Source: Paracyclopina nana (Eukaryota > Arthropoda > Copepoda > Cyclopoida > Cyclopettidae). Taken from it: 64,000 nucleotides of DNA. A program made the translations under genes and the position numbers. A model generated the notes under the pieces. The model made no database searches. It was not told where the DNA came from and worked only from the letters and a program-made list of their open reading frames with translations. Each line of letters begins with the position of its first letter. Positions within the stretch are counted from its first letter, which is position 1. Where the stretch lies: positions 15,004,001 to 15,068,000 of the forward strand of contig JAGUCH010000001.1 in NCBI GenBank assembly GCA_019096065.1, given 5' to 3'. Below are positions 50,074-62,941 of the stretch, in pieces.

Positions 50074-52690
50074 TGGTGGACAAGAAAGCAATTGGTGCAA
50101 ATCACGCCCTTTTAGCCTCATTGGGTGTGATGGACGGAACGTTGTTATCATTTAGGTGAGAAGAAGCAGTAAGAAATGGCACGTCATGGCATATATGGGT
50201 AAAGTTGCCGTTGTTGTTGTGACAAGATTTACAGCCCTCTCTCCATATATCACCCAGCTCCTCCCTTTTGTAATATAGTCACACGAAGACTACTACAAGT
50301 AAAATAATACCCACTTCAGAGCACGAAAAAACTCAATACGACTGTGGTAGGTTGTTCTCTACCTCCTTCATCAGCTAGATTTCACTTTGAGATAATCACC
50401 CTGTCCCCCCACACAGAAGAGAGTAAAAAAGAAGCGTTAATTCAATTGGTCACATGTCAATCTTGTTGATTTGACAGAAACCAATTAATGTTTGTGTTGT
50501 CATTCCTCCTGGCCTAATCAAGAGATCAAAATGTGGTTAGTTGCTCTCGGGAGAATGCTACCACTACTTCATCTTCCTGAATAAATTCCTTGATGGGTTT
50601 TCAATTTACTCTGACGTGAAGAGCTGTGAAGCAAATCAGACGCTTCACACTTCCAGCCTGGAAAGTTGTGGGGCGTGCATTTGCATCGACTACTTTTGAG
50701 TGGGCCTTGCCAGAATGTGTTTCATGGAAAAGCGCCCTTTATGAGGACGATGCTTTGCATTTGGTTCGTTTTATGTGATCACAATTTTTTGTGGTCAGCT
50801 TTTCGATTCTTTTGGGCTATCCCGTTTGTCAGAGTTTGAAGACATGCCTGTCACTATCAAATTTACTTCTGAGAAGTAGCACGTGGATCTTGGGGCGGAA
50901 AAGTTGGTCCTATCATGACATTCCATCAGACAGCTAGCCAAGGAAAAGTGATTGAAAGTGGCAATTCATTGCTTGATGCTTCTGAGCACATCGCCAATAG
51001 ATACTAATCTGAAGAGAAAAGTAAATCAATTTTTATTCCGCTGTAAGCAAGACGGATTATCTTGTCTTGTTGTAATGATGTCGTTTTTATGCGTGTCAAG
51101 TTGTCCCATAGGAAACTGGAAATTAGCCCCAATTTTTCCCTTGAGGCTGCTCCCAGCAGCGGCTTTCTCCGTCCTCCCCCATTCGTTCTGCTCCAAGACT
51201 GCTGCCATATCAAAGGGGATGGTTAACTTTTCGCTTGCTGTTGTAGAGCATAAACTTGTAGGGGAAACAGAGGAGTATTGATCCGGATATGTCTCTTGTT
51301 GAGCATTATCTCAATCACTTTGAGATGTTGATCTTCGCTTGTTCAGTTCAATAAAATAAATTCCTGATTCATCCCCTATAATTTTTTGCTTCATGTGCGG
51401 CTCTCGTGGATTCACGTTCGTTGGGCTTTGCTAAAAGGGGTCGAGGATGTTCCTTTGTCTAACTTATCACGTCAGGAAAGTTGTGACATTACATTAGTGA
51501 TCATGTAAGTGGATATCATGCAAGGATGTCAGGAGCTGTAGGTCTTGATTAGCTGACACGCGGCGTGATCATCAGCTGATTGATACAGAAGAGCACACAG
51601 TTCACCATTTTGTCACGTGTAAACGCGAAAACGCGCGATAAGAGAAACAACCGTGAAATTAACGCATTTGCATTTCTGAAATAGGGCCCCATCCCAGAGA
51701 TCCCATGAGAGATTCTATATTTCGGCTGGAAGATCTTCCAAAATAATGGGAGGAAAATGTTCATGATTGGGGTCATTGCGAGATTTTTTCGAGGCATGCT
51801 ACGTTGAAAAGGAAGTTTCGCTCGTGCCGCTCCGCTCGAATTTGGGGTCATACTTCTATATGGGAGACCTCACACATTGACCAGCTCTCGCTTGAAGGTT
51901 TTTGGTCGTCAGCAGACAATGTTGTAGCTCTACTGACTAATTTGACAAGCCAAAGTCACAGTTGACAAAAGAAAGCTACTCTGCATACATTCACCTTTTT
52001 TTGATTGGACAAAGGGCTCTGGAATTTTGGACCATTGTCATCTAAAGTGTCTGTTAAAAACATCCATACATCTTTGCGAACCCAATGAAATGTCAAAACA
52101 AGGCTGATTCATTCACAAATACTTGACTGACAGCCAACGAGGAGTGACCTTGGCCAGGCTTCGATTGCTCCTGCAACAAGAATCTGCCTCTTTTCTGCAG
52201 TTTCTTGAAGAATTGCTACGTGGGAATGGCAAAAAAGCTTCTTCATAATTAGGGGAAAACATTTCCTAGTCAACTAGCTCGGTAGTGAAAGACACACAGT
52301 GAGTTGTCAAGCTAAGAAATCGGATCTGCAAGATGACAGAAAAGATCATTTGTTATTTCTCGCGCGACAATAGAACATGGAGTCTAAATTCCTTCTAATA
52401 AAAATTCTCCCTTTTCATGGCTAATTTTGGAGCAATTGTCAATTTTCCGCCTCCCTGTTGCCAGTTGCCACTGTGAAAAGGACACGGCAAATATTTTGAT
52501 CATGCTGATTTCATGGGAACAAACCCCTTTTGTCGCCAATTTTCACGAGCTGCCCTCTGCGAGTGCGTGTGTGTGGCAACAAAATCCATCAATTTTCAAA
52601 AGTCGAATTTCGAGCAAACTTCAAAAAGCCTCGTTGGGAGGTCTCCATGAAAAAAGAATCAATTCAGGGAACATCAACAATTGGGGTGAT
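50074..52690. other. intergenic between seven-helix gene and T-box gene B
   Basis: These genes converge. An AATAAA at 50580-50585 is the only signal of note. No further coding region was recognised. Confidence 0.5.
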
Positions 52691-52696
52691 TTTATT
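52691..52696 (-). terminator. candidate polyadenylation signal of T-box gene B
   Basis: AATAAA on the minus strand, about 180 nt past the stop codon at 52877. Confidence 0.35.
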
Positions 52697-52876
52697 TTTA
52701 ATCAAGTGGCGGTCTAGGGACTAATTAGGTAATAATAATGAAGATATGATATGTTACAGTTACATCAATGTGTGGCTGGTTTCTTCCAGTACGTATTTCA
52801 ATCATAAGAGGGCTGATGAGAAAATCTTTGGTGACCAAAATGTAAACTATTTTAATAATGATAATAATGTGTTGTT

Positions 52877-55800
52877 CTACTGTTGAGGAGGAGAGGAAGT
52901 CGGTGGAGACACCCCTCTGGTGCTCGTTGATGGCGAGACTGGTTGATCTTCTTCGTTGGCTGAAGGCACTGGCGAAGCTGGCGGTGAGGCGCTGCAGCTT
53001 TTCTTCGTCACCATGGTTGAAGGTGGTGAGGAGCTCTTGGCAGGAAGAACGTAGGGAGTGAACCTCTGGAGTCCAAGAGGTAGCATAGGCCTGGGAGAGA
53101 CGATGCCAGTTCCCGATCCGTTGGAGCTGGTCGGGGGAGAAATTGGACTATTTACTGAACTTGTCACAGGAACGGAGCCCAGCAGCCCGAAGGGGGAGGG
53201 CAAGCCAGGCCACAAAGCCCTACCATATAGGGCTTGCTGCTGCTGATGTGCAGCAATCAAGGCATGCAATTGTTGGGCTTCGTTCGATTGCTGCTGCTGT
53301 TGCTGAGATTTACTATTTTGCTGCTGCTGCTGCTGCTGTTGCTGAGCTAGCATCATTGATACAGCCATTCTGGCCTTCTCGGCCATCAAGTTGTTGTTCT
53401 GCTCGTTCGCTGCGTTGCCCGCGGCGGCCTCGGCTGAACTTGCGGCCGCCGCAAATAGGCTTGAATTCCGGAACAGCATTGCCGCTGTTGAAGGGTCCAA
53501 CAAGGGTGGGGGTGGCCCGGAATGCGGGAAGCCCATCAGGCCCAAATGGGGGTGATGCATCATACCCGGGGGCGGCCCGGGCATGCCCGAGTATGGTCCA
53601 AAATCGGACTCGTAGTCGTTGAGTCTGCTGGAGTCTCTGAAGCCCTTGGCAAATGGGTTCGAGTCGATCTTCAGCTTGGTGATTAACTGGTTTTGGTATG
53701 CAGTGACTGCGGTGAAGACTGTTTCTGGGAAAACAAATGTGTGGTAATTTTCACGCTCCAGGTCCACGATTGGGCTCGTATCGAGAGGGTTCCTTCTCGT
53801 GACCAGATGGACTCTGGGCTGGAATCGATGCATGGAATTGAGAACCATCTGAAATGGAAGACGACAACATATGGAAAATTGGTTTTCACACGATATATCC
53901 GCGCTGCTATACATATGTAGTATGAAAAAGGGGCGTCGCCCAATATCAATTCATTTTCACGGCTCATCTCAGATGCTGTTCATTCCAGAGGAAGAATTTT
54001 ATAGATCGGCCACCCAACGTGATTGGAAATCCAAGTCGTAATAAGCTTTGATTTACGTAGTACATTATTCTACAAAGGTGTGTATGGAGCCGAAAAGGAG
54101 GCACCAATCAAACGCTTTATATGAGCGGCCATGAGAAACAGTCGAAGTTAATTATTTCTCGAAGACTCAACCTGGTGTGGTAAAATCACTCCCAAAATAG
54201 TGGAGCGCTACGTGTGTGAGGTCTCATTTGGAGGAAAACTGTCGAAATCTGATCCGTTGTTCTGTTGTGGTCTGCTACTTTTTTTGCTCGTTTCCCATAA
54301 GAGCAACGATTCCCTTTAAGACCCGTAAAACTGGGAAGATGATCTTCTTCATCCACCTTTTACCGATGGCATAAAATCAAAAATTGCCGGCTAGCCCTTT
54401 TGAAGTCCGATCAACTCAACTTCAAATTAGAGTTTGTCTCGTTTTGTGATGGATGACGGGGTGGGAGGGTCGTCGAGAATGAAAACTCATTTACCCCTCG
54501 AGAGATGTTAAATGATGCTATTCGATGATGGCCAACTTCCTTCGTCTCCTCTTTTTCCCAAGTGTGTGTCAAATTGGTGAGGTCTAACATTAGGCCTCTT
54601 CAGTTCATTAAATGATGTCAAAGAGCATCATGATAGCATGCTATTCGGCCTACTTGAAAGAGATCCAGGCTGACATCTTGAAACAATGGGGCCTCATTTA
54701 TCACCTACTCTTTGTTTTGGAATATTTGATTTTTTCCCCAACAACTGCAGCACTGTATTTCTAAGCATACCCCGTCAGGCTCCTTCAGTGTAGTTCTAGG
54801 AAAGTGAGTGTAAATCACTTGCGAGCTCATTTCTGCTCGGGTTTCACATGACCAAGGTCAGAATTGTAATGTGTGTGTGTGGTCAACATAAGTTAGCCCA
54901 ACAACGTTGTTTGAGGTCGTCGCGTGTGCACCAATCACTCACTTTTAGGGCTGGTGCTCAAGATCTCCCTGGCCTGGCCAGAAAAAGCTCGACCAGCCCT
55001 AGGATGTAAAAGGATACGTTTGCCCCCTTGCCAGAGCACTGGCCCTTCCCATCTGCCCCAGCCCTCAATTGAGTGAGAGTGAAAGGGGTCAGGTGAGCAG
55101 GGCGAATGTTAATATAGCAACTTTGACTTGACTGCAAGCAAGTAATCTGATCTTGCTCAAGCTGAGGAAAATGGTCTGTGAGGCACGTGTGCACACGAGA
55201 TTCTACATCAGCAGCCAGCGCAGCTCATTTATACACCATATTGCCACATACCTGTCCATTTTTATCCATCTCATTGTTGGTCAGCTTGACTTTTTCAAAG
55301 GAGACCACTTGCTTGCGCAACTGGTCGCCCGTAAACGGAGAATCCGGATGATTGTACAACCGATGAGGTGGCGGAGGATCCGCTTTTCCTGCCACCAGCC
55401 ACGATGACCGGTGATAGGCGTAGCGATAGCGTTTGTTGTCACATGGCACAATGTCCAGAAGCACCCAATATCGCTGATCGGGCCGCAGGTTGAGGAAACT
55501 GCACCGCACAGTGGGAAACATGCGCCTGTCGAGAAAAAATACAATTCTCAAAGCAAGTCGAGTATTGCGCATTTGGGAGCACTGATTTAGCGAAAATGAG
55601 GTTTTGCCAGTATATTAGTACTTAGTGGGGCGCTCGATTCCTCATTGAGTCGAATCGGTCCATCTTAAGAGGGGCACTGCTAATAAATTTCGATTTCATC
55701 TCCCACCTCTGGTGGTCCATGGACAGATTTATGTGCCATTTAGTGCTCATAATTAAATTCCATATCAGAGAGTTAATTGCTGTTATGACTTTTATTATTC

Positions 55801-56440
55801 TAGCGCCACCTCTCGCTATCGATTTGATTTTCCCCTTACCGTCCAGTTTTGGTGATGATCATTTCGGTCTCGTAGTCGTGGAATTTGTCCCACAAGTCTT
55901 TGGTTTCGAGGATGCACTCGACAAATCGAAGCTCGTCGCTGTTGCATTTGTTACGTATCCTTGGCTTTTCGTCCTTGCGCTTCTTGGGCATTGTCGCAGC
56001 TTTGGGAGAGCCCGGAGACGAGCTGCTGCTGGATTTGTGGTGATTATTTCTGCTATCGTGATGGTGGTCCTCTTCCACTTGCTCCACATCAATGTCGTCT
56101 TCCATGTGGCGGCTGGAGGCTACAGCGTGTGACAATCGCGCTGCAATGGCATTTAATTATACACGTTCAATACTTCAGTTAAAATTCGCGTTTTACCTAG
56201 GGCTGGAACGGCTTCGGCCAGCTTTCTTCGCTTGGCCTCGAAGCCGTCCTGGTCGTCGTCATCTTTGTGGTTTCGGCTGCTGTTGTTCATGATGGCGGCG
56301 ATGGAGAAATTGGTGATTTTATTCATGGCGGCCGTTTTATCCCCTGAATCGGGACTCGTCGGTGGTGAAGGCGAGGATTTCGCTTTGAAAAATGTCGGCG
56401 GCAGTCGCGGCCCACTTTCGGACAAATTGGGTGAGATCAT
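52877..56440 (-). CDS. T-box gene B: Tbx20/H15/midline-family transcription factor
   Basis: Minus-strand exons are 56197-56440, 55840-56140, 55252-55525 and 52877-53848, in matching phases, giving 596 residues. The start MISPNL matches gene [15 protein letters not shown] (from about residue 40) holds the eh1-like motif. An acidic/His/Ser linker precedes the T-box (about 157-349): [83 protein letters not shown] and [18 protein letters not shown]. The C-terminus has [11 protein letters not shown], poly-Gln runs, and [14 protein letters not shown] as in A. Oddities: the near-invariant Gly before TEMIITK is Glu (HDYETEMII), and the two introns that A has after NQL and within the DYES codon are absent, leaving one 972-nt last exon. 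Nuclear DNA-binding regulator; probably partly redundant with A (inference). Confidence 0.95.
53288..53354 (-). repeat. CAG/CAA repeats encoding poly-Gln in T-box gene B
   Basis: Two runs of Gln codons (nine and six Gln) separated by NSKS in the C-terminal region of gene B. They are likely length-variable. Confidence 0.8.
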
Positions 56441-59400
56441 TATTGTATCGAACTAATGTTCATTTCACGTCAATCAGGCTCGAGGAGCGAACCAAAACTG
56501 AGGCAAATTTTCGAGTAGCCATTATGGAATTTCCTCCACTTCAGGTGAAATAAGTGCAGAAACCGCAGACCGCGCTCCGAAGACCGGTTGCAAACGCAAT
56601 TCCCCGCCTTAATCCGTGTAGCCGCCATGACCGCTAGATGGCGCGACCAATCAACTCTCAGCCGCCGCTGAGTGAGTGCGCGAAAGCGCAAGCTGAGAGC
56701 GAGCGTGCGAGCCTCCTGCGTGTGCTCGCTACTCAGTGTTGAGAAAGCTGTGATGGCGCGAAAATTTGAGTTGACAATTTTTCAACTCGGGTGGTCGCGC
56801 TTCCCTGCAGCTCCCGAGGAGTCCAATCAGATATCATTGGGCTCCCTCAGAGCAGCGGGGAATTTCGCCTTTTTTTGACGTGTCAAGAAAAGAATAGTCA
56901 AGATTCTTATCAATTTGTGGAAGCTCCCACACACATACACACACAATTTCTGCTGAGGAATGCACTTTTGCTGGAAATTGACGAAGGTGAAAATCTTGGC
57001 ATTCTCTAATGAGGCCACCTGCTTTCACATTCTGCTGGCATTTTAAGGAGAGACCTGATTATTGTTATTTCGAATTTGGAACTGGCTAGCTGTTATTTTG
57101 AGAGGCTTGCCATTATTGTTGAGGAGAAGTTTTGATGTTTATGACCTATCCTGCTGATGAGATTTTTGAATGGGTTTGTTGATGGCCATCTTTCACATGG
57201 CTCGCTGTGTTCACTAACAATTTGTCAACTTACAGTTTGACCCCAGCCCTGCCAGAGTCCATCAATTTCAAGGTGAAAAAGAGCCAACTGACCTACCATC
57301 TGATAAACCCTTCCTGTGAGAAGGGTTCTCACGAAATTTTGCATAAATATAAATACACACCGAGTCAGTCGATTTGGCGAGGGAGCAGCAAAATCAATAA
57401 CACAGATACTACTATGCATGCATGAGAAGCGTTTGACGTTCAAATATCACTTTTGTCTCAGACCTAGTAAAAATCTCTTGCATGATAGGCTATTATATTG
57501 AGTGGCATTTTATGCGAGTGTACGTAGCTCTTCCATTTCGCGTGCAACATGCCATGTCAAATTCGTAATAATGGTAAGAGTCATCGTCATTACTCTAGAT
57601 AGTACTAGAACAGCTCTTCCTAGACCTGTTGGTATATCACAGGGTCTCCTCATCTGCAAGCAGATAAAAGGTGGCTTTCTCTTTAGTTTCTTCAGTTTTG
57701 CTGGCCATAATAGTTGATACTTGATTTGAACATGATCAAATGAGGTGGTCCCTTTTTGGACTTTTCTAAATGCAAAATAATCTCTTTATTGGTTGCTTGG
57801 AGTTATTAGCAGATGAGTTGGGCCTGAATAGTGAGTTGTCGTGACAAGTCTGCAAGTCTGTCAAACTAAAATGCACCGAAACGAGATTTTTCAGACACAT
57901 TCCGAACAGTTAGTCGACTTTTGCAACAATTACGACAAAACGCGCGTGTATTGTCAAACCTACCGCACAACTTGCTGCTGCTCCTCGACTCTTGATGATA
58001 ATGATTAGCAATAATTTGTCAACAAATGATCGAAATTCTCGTGAGAGCCTCAAGATTTGGCTGCGGCTGGCATATTTTATTCAAAATCTCCCCGCGTGTT
58101 GATTGAGTAGGTGATGCCTTCTCAATGACAAGTTATGACTACTTTAACTATGCGCATATATTTCCACCGAATTTTGAATGCATATATCTGCTGACCGTGG
58201 AATTTGCTACTATACTGCAATTCATAAGAAGCCTCTTCCTTTGGCTTCGCATGTTCATTTTGAATGTTGGCAATTCCGCAGGTATTTTACTGAAATAAAC
58301 GTCAGCCACTTTGAAGCTTAATTGAAAACAAAGTGGTAGTCCTCACACCCCAAACAATGCACTCAGACAGATCTTTCCTGTAATAAATATGAGAGAATTC
58401 TACGCGCGAGCACTTGATGGATTGGTGGTAGGTTGACTAATCCCAAAACAAATAATAGTGCATGCCTGGATCATCATAAAGTGAGAGCCAGCGACCGATA
58501 ATTTAGGATTTGATCAATGGTTTCGCCGACGGCTAATGGTTATTGTGAAGCCGCCAAAATGCCCAGGTAGCATTACACCAAAGTGGCATGAATTACAGAT
58601 TGAACTCACAAAATCATCAGTCATTTCTCATAAGATGATGCTTCGGACTTTTACTGCGCTAGTCTTATTGAATCTTGCTCGTCAATTAACTTTTCTGATA
58701 AGCGTTGCAGCACGGTACGTGGTTTAGACGTGTAATTTCGGAGCAAACTGCAAATAAGCCCGACAGTGTGCGATCCAATTTTTCACTCCATAAACTTGAT
58801 GCATAAGATTTTCGGGAGAAAGGCCATTTCAGCTGCCATTATTTTGGCAACGAGGAAAGAGGACCACCAAGTTTTCTTCGAGGATTCACATCTACCCGCC
58901 GTCGAAATAATTCGCCACCTTTAAGTGACACAAAGTTCTGAAACGAGGAGTGAGACCACTCCATCTAACGCAGCTGTTTTACTGCTATCTTTCTACCCTT
59001 AACTTCTTCTAAAGCAGTGCTATAACTTTGCGTAGCTTGTAATTTGCAACGATTTGGGCGAAATCACAATATAGCCCATTTATACCTCCTGATGCTGTAA
59101 TAGGCTCTACTTATATTTCTCCAAAGTTGTGCCGACTACCATTACAAGGAGTGTGTAAACTCGTGTGTTGTTGGTGAGATGGTAAGCAGCCTTCTCGCTT
59201 TGGCCTTTATGGGCTCGAGATAGCAGTTTGGGAAATGGGAGAAGCTCTTTTGGTAGTTAGGGAAAAACTTTATTGGTCTCCCTTATCCCTGACTCAGATC
59301 TTCTTAGTCTTCTTCCCTGTGTGAAACTGTTAGGGTGGGAATTGGCCTGGAAAGCTCAGATTACATCCCGGCGCAATTTGCTTAGCAGAGCAGTGACCAA

Positions 59401-60644
59401 ACCTCCTCGTATTTTCAAATCGCATGTGTGAACGTCAACAGCATGATATGGCTTTGGCCGGAAAATTCATCCAAGCATTCAAAGTGGACATGAAATCCAG
59501 TGCAACTTTTTAGCAAAAAATCTCGGCGATCATCATGGTAAATGAATGACATCCACAATTTACCGGATGTTCCTCACACTTCGTCATTTTTAGGCGTTCG
59601 CACGCAAAATCATGCATACTGCGCCATGATTTTATTGAACCCCTTGGATATCACCTGCATTAACTGAGGGCTTCTTTCAAATTAGAAGGCAGACAAGTAA
59701 CGCTCAGATTGACATAAAGAGCGCAATTATCAAGGAGGAATTTGCAGAAATAATGCGTCGTCCCTGATATTTTATTAGCGCCTGGAAGGCAATTTCGGCT
59801 TCAGTGCGAGGCCGCCATGCAGAGAAAACAAATTCGTCTTGAATTGTGTTTTTTTAAGCCTTTGGCAAACTATTCACACGTCCGGTCTGCAATGAATTTT
59901 GATCCATTTGCGTGTCAAGTGAAACGGGTTTGGCGCGATAATTTACCTGTCAAGTTTCATCATTGTTCACGAATACTGAATGGTGTGAGTACAAGACGTG
60001 GCAAGAAGCATGGAGGCCTTTAACTGCTCGTTGCATAGATTAATTCACCGAGAAGAAAATTATTGATGCTGCCATGCTACTTATTATCCAATCATGCAAG
60101 CCTCATTTCCCTTTCATCTTTGTGTGGAGTTTTTATTATGTTTAGTTCAAAGGCCTAAGGTGGCCAAACATGGGCATTTTTCTCTCAACCAGATGAAAAG
60201 CATTGTGTAAGCTGTGCCAGTTAAATGCATTGCATTTGCTATGCTTGCATTTCAGCAAAATGCTTCAATACGCTACGATCAAGCGTTAAACACTTATTAG
60301 TGATCAGTTCAAGATAGTAAAATGTTATGTCATTTTCGGCTGCTATGATAGTTGTTAATTTGAACATTTCCAAATAGTGCTAGCTCATGAAAAAACTCAA
60401 GAAATTGCAATTTTGACGAGTCGATGCAAGCCAACACCACTTTGAATGACATGAAGGCTTTTCTAGAGTAAGTGGTAGCATCGCAGTGAAAATGCAACTG
60501 TCAAGATTTGCAGCCTTTTTAGACCTATCAAGGTAGCGCTCCAGAATGTATGGAAATTTTGTCACTCTCTTGGACAGAAACTAGCGCATGCAAAAAAGTG
60601 ACAAGATTCACTCACGCTACATTGCGTCACACCGGGGCCATTTG
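56441..60644. other. intergenic between divergent T-box genes B and C
   Basis: About 4.2 kb separating two T-box genes transcribed away from each other, so it should hold both promoters and possibly shared enhancers. The 56.6-56.76 kb part is GC-rich with no TATA box near B. A palindromic AAATGCATTGCATTT lies near 60222. No exon was recognised. Confidence 0.5.
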
Positions 60645-60683
60645 AGTATAAAAACTACATCTTTTAAAAATAGTTTTTATACT
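60645..60683. promoter_or_regulatory. palindromic TATA element upstream of T-box gene C
   Basis: AGTATAAAAACTA (60645-60657) recurs perfectly inverted at 60671-60683, with 13 nt between. Each arm contains TATAAAA, one on each strand. It lies about 280 nt before the ATG of gene C and is the best TATA candidate for it, with a leader of about 255 nt. Confidence 0.45.
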
Positions 60684-60934
60684 TTATTGGCTCTGAAATC
60701 GATTTGCAAGAGAACGTAATTAGCTTTTTTCATCATGCTCTAGCTTACCGTGCTTAATGGTGTCGCAGTAATCTTATGTAAAAAAAATAGAATTATTGTA
60801 TGAGAATTCGTAAAGCGTGTGGAAGATATTCCCCTTACTTGATTGGCCAAGAAGCGTGTTAGTTTTAACACATGCAAACTTTACACACCTTGGAATTAGT
60901 AGCAAAAGACACATCCGGACATAAACAGTTCAAA

Positions 60935-62940
60935 ATGAAGTCGAACAGCCAAGATAGTACGAGACTCAATAATTTCAGCATTGCCAATTTGATGGCCAGA
61001 ACCACACATTTGAAGCAGGGTAAGAACTGCAATATTCGCATGATGGGTTGAGAGCATACTTTCATTCCTTTACAACCTTATCGTAGCGGATTCTTCAGAT
61101 GGGAGAGAACTGGAAAGCAATTTGCTAAACGGCGAATGCTCGCTTTTGTCTAGCATCACTTGTCATCTCGAAAGTACTGAATTGTGGTCGAAGTTCCACG
61201 AGCTTGGCACCGAGATGATCATCACGAAAACAGGGAGGTATGTTGAATAATAAATGAACTGCCGCTGCTGCTGGGGTCATTTCAAAATGAAATTTTGGAA
61301 AAGGCGAAAGCGAAAAGCATCATCATATTGAGGTCCCAAGGGACTCGCGTCCACTCACCGCAATTGTATATATACTTCCATGAGAGTGCCGCCAGCTCAC
61401 CCTTTGAGTGAATTGGAAATTGTTGCCGGTCAGCAGCAGAAAATGAGTTGTTTTCACACCAATTCGCCTTTTGACGGCAAGAGCATCAATTTTTCATGGT
61501 GGCAAATGTTACCACTTTCATCCTTTGATGCTCGTAAATTTTCCTCGTTGGCCATATCCCACTGCACTGGAGAAAAAGTTCTCTATGAAAGTTTTCACAT
61601 CATGCAGGAACAACTTCAATATTTTCTCGACTCAGCCGACTGGGAGCAATATAACACTTCCTTTTATGCTGTACAGGCGTGGAATAAGCTCCTCTGCAGT
61701 GTGGTTATACCCGCTATACATAGGCAAACTTTGTTTCGTTTTTTGGGGCGAGCCATTTGCAATTACGTGCTTTTCACATTGGCTCCATTCCAGAATTGGC
61801 TGAGCCATCGAGACCCAATTTCCCACTTTTGCAGGCGAATGTTTCCGACCATTCGGTGTAGTTTCTCCGGCTTTCAAGACTTCCCAATCCACCAAAAGTT
61901 GGCTATTGTTCTCGACGTGATTCCGTGCGATAACAAGCGATATAGGTATGCGTACCACAGATCCTGTTGGCTCGTGGCAGGAAAAGCTGATCCAGCACCA
62001 CCAAAAAGGCAATATTTGCATCCAGACAGCCCCTTCAGCGTGAAACAGCTCCATCAGCAGAGACTCAATGTCTCATTTGAGAAAGTCAAACTCACCAATA
62101 ACGAGGCAGACAAAACTGGCCAAGTAAGCTGATACGAGAAATCGATCACGAATTATCCTCACTGTTGAAAATTAAATTTCAGATTATTTTGAACTCAATG
62201 CACAAATTCCAGCCTCGAATCCACCTGGTTTTAGTTGATGACTCTTGGAAACCAAATGTTGGCTTTGATTTGGATTCAAATCGATGTAAAACATTTGTGT
62301 TTGATCTGACTTCTTTCACCGCGGTGACAGCCTACCAAAATCAGCTCGTAATGACTTACGGATCTTCTTTTGTTTTACCTAGTTGATAATGCATAATGGT
62401 TAATTCACTTTCCAGATCACCAAGCTGAAAATTGATAGCAATCCGTTTGCAAAAGGATTCAGGGACTCTTCTAGGTTATCCGAAATAGAAAGGTTTGACA
62501 ATTTTTCTGCTACAAAAATGGCTATGAAAATAACCTGTGAATTCAGTTATAGGGAATCTATGGGTAATACTGTCTTCCACACTGATAGGAGGAGAAAGAG
62601 TGAAGACTCTGTAATTATACCTTGCAAAAAACCAAAAGAAGAGCGAGCTGCTATCGAGGAGGACTCGAATGAGGAGCCCTCAGAAAATGTAGCTTTGTCT
62701 GTGGCAGCTCGACTCCTCTCGGCTCGAGCCCAACTTATACACCAGCAAGTTTTGCTGCAGCAACAAAAGTCCACTGAGTTGATCAATCAAAGCTCACTTT
62801 TCATGCAGCAGCACCATCAAAGTGTCGAATCTCAAATGAAGTTTTCTCAAATCATTCAACTTGCTCACCTCCAAGCCTACTTAATGTCACTCGCTTCTTC
62901 CAGCGGAGCAACTGCTCAATTGGAAAACCAATCTGAATAA
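60935..62940 (+). CDS. T-box gene C: short, divergent Tbx20/H15-family transcription factor
   Basis: Six exons: 60935-61019, 61087-61237, 61835-62123, 62183-62347, 62416-62492, 62553-62940, giving 384 residues. Exon 2 could instead start at 61099, also in frame, 4 residues shorter. Exon 6 starts at 62553 rather than at an in-frame alternative because it restores IERES, as in vertebrate Tbx20. Exon 1 encodes a reduced N-terminus with NNFSIANLMAR, the eh1-like motif. The T-box (about 53-250) has [82 protein letters not shown] and [12 protein letters not shown]. Changes from A/B: SCW for SSW, DLTSFTAV for PETVFTAV, and a five-residue-longer exon 3. The tail is short and Gln-rich and lacks the C-terminal motifs of A and B. 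Intron positions match gene A, so it is a genuine third family member, evolving fast. Confidence 0.92.
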
Positions 62941-62941
62941 A
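62936..62941 (+). terminator. AATAAA overlapping the stop codon of T-box gene C
   Basis: AATAAA overlaps the TAA stop (62938-62940) by three bases. It may be the polyadenylation signal, giving a very short 3' leader, or may be coincidence. I see no AATAAA in the next 200 nt on plus. Confidence 0.3.

Noticed and set aside
53143-53622. Plus-strand 159-codon Ala/Arg-rich frame
   Set aside because: Antisense of the Gln/Ala/Pro-rich last exon of gene B.
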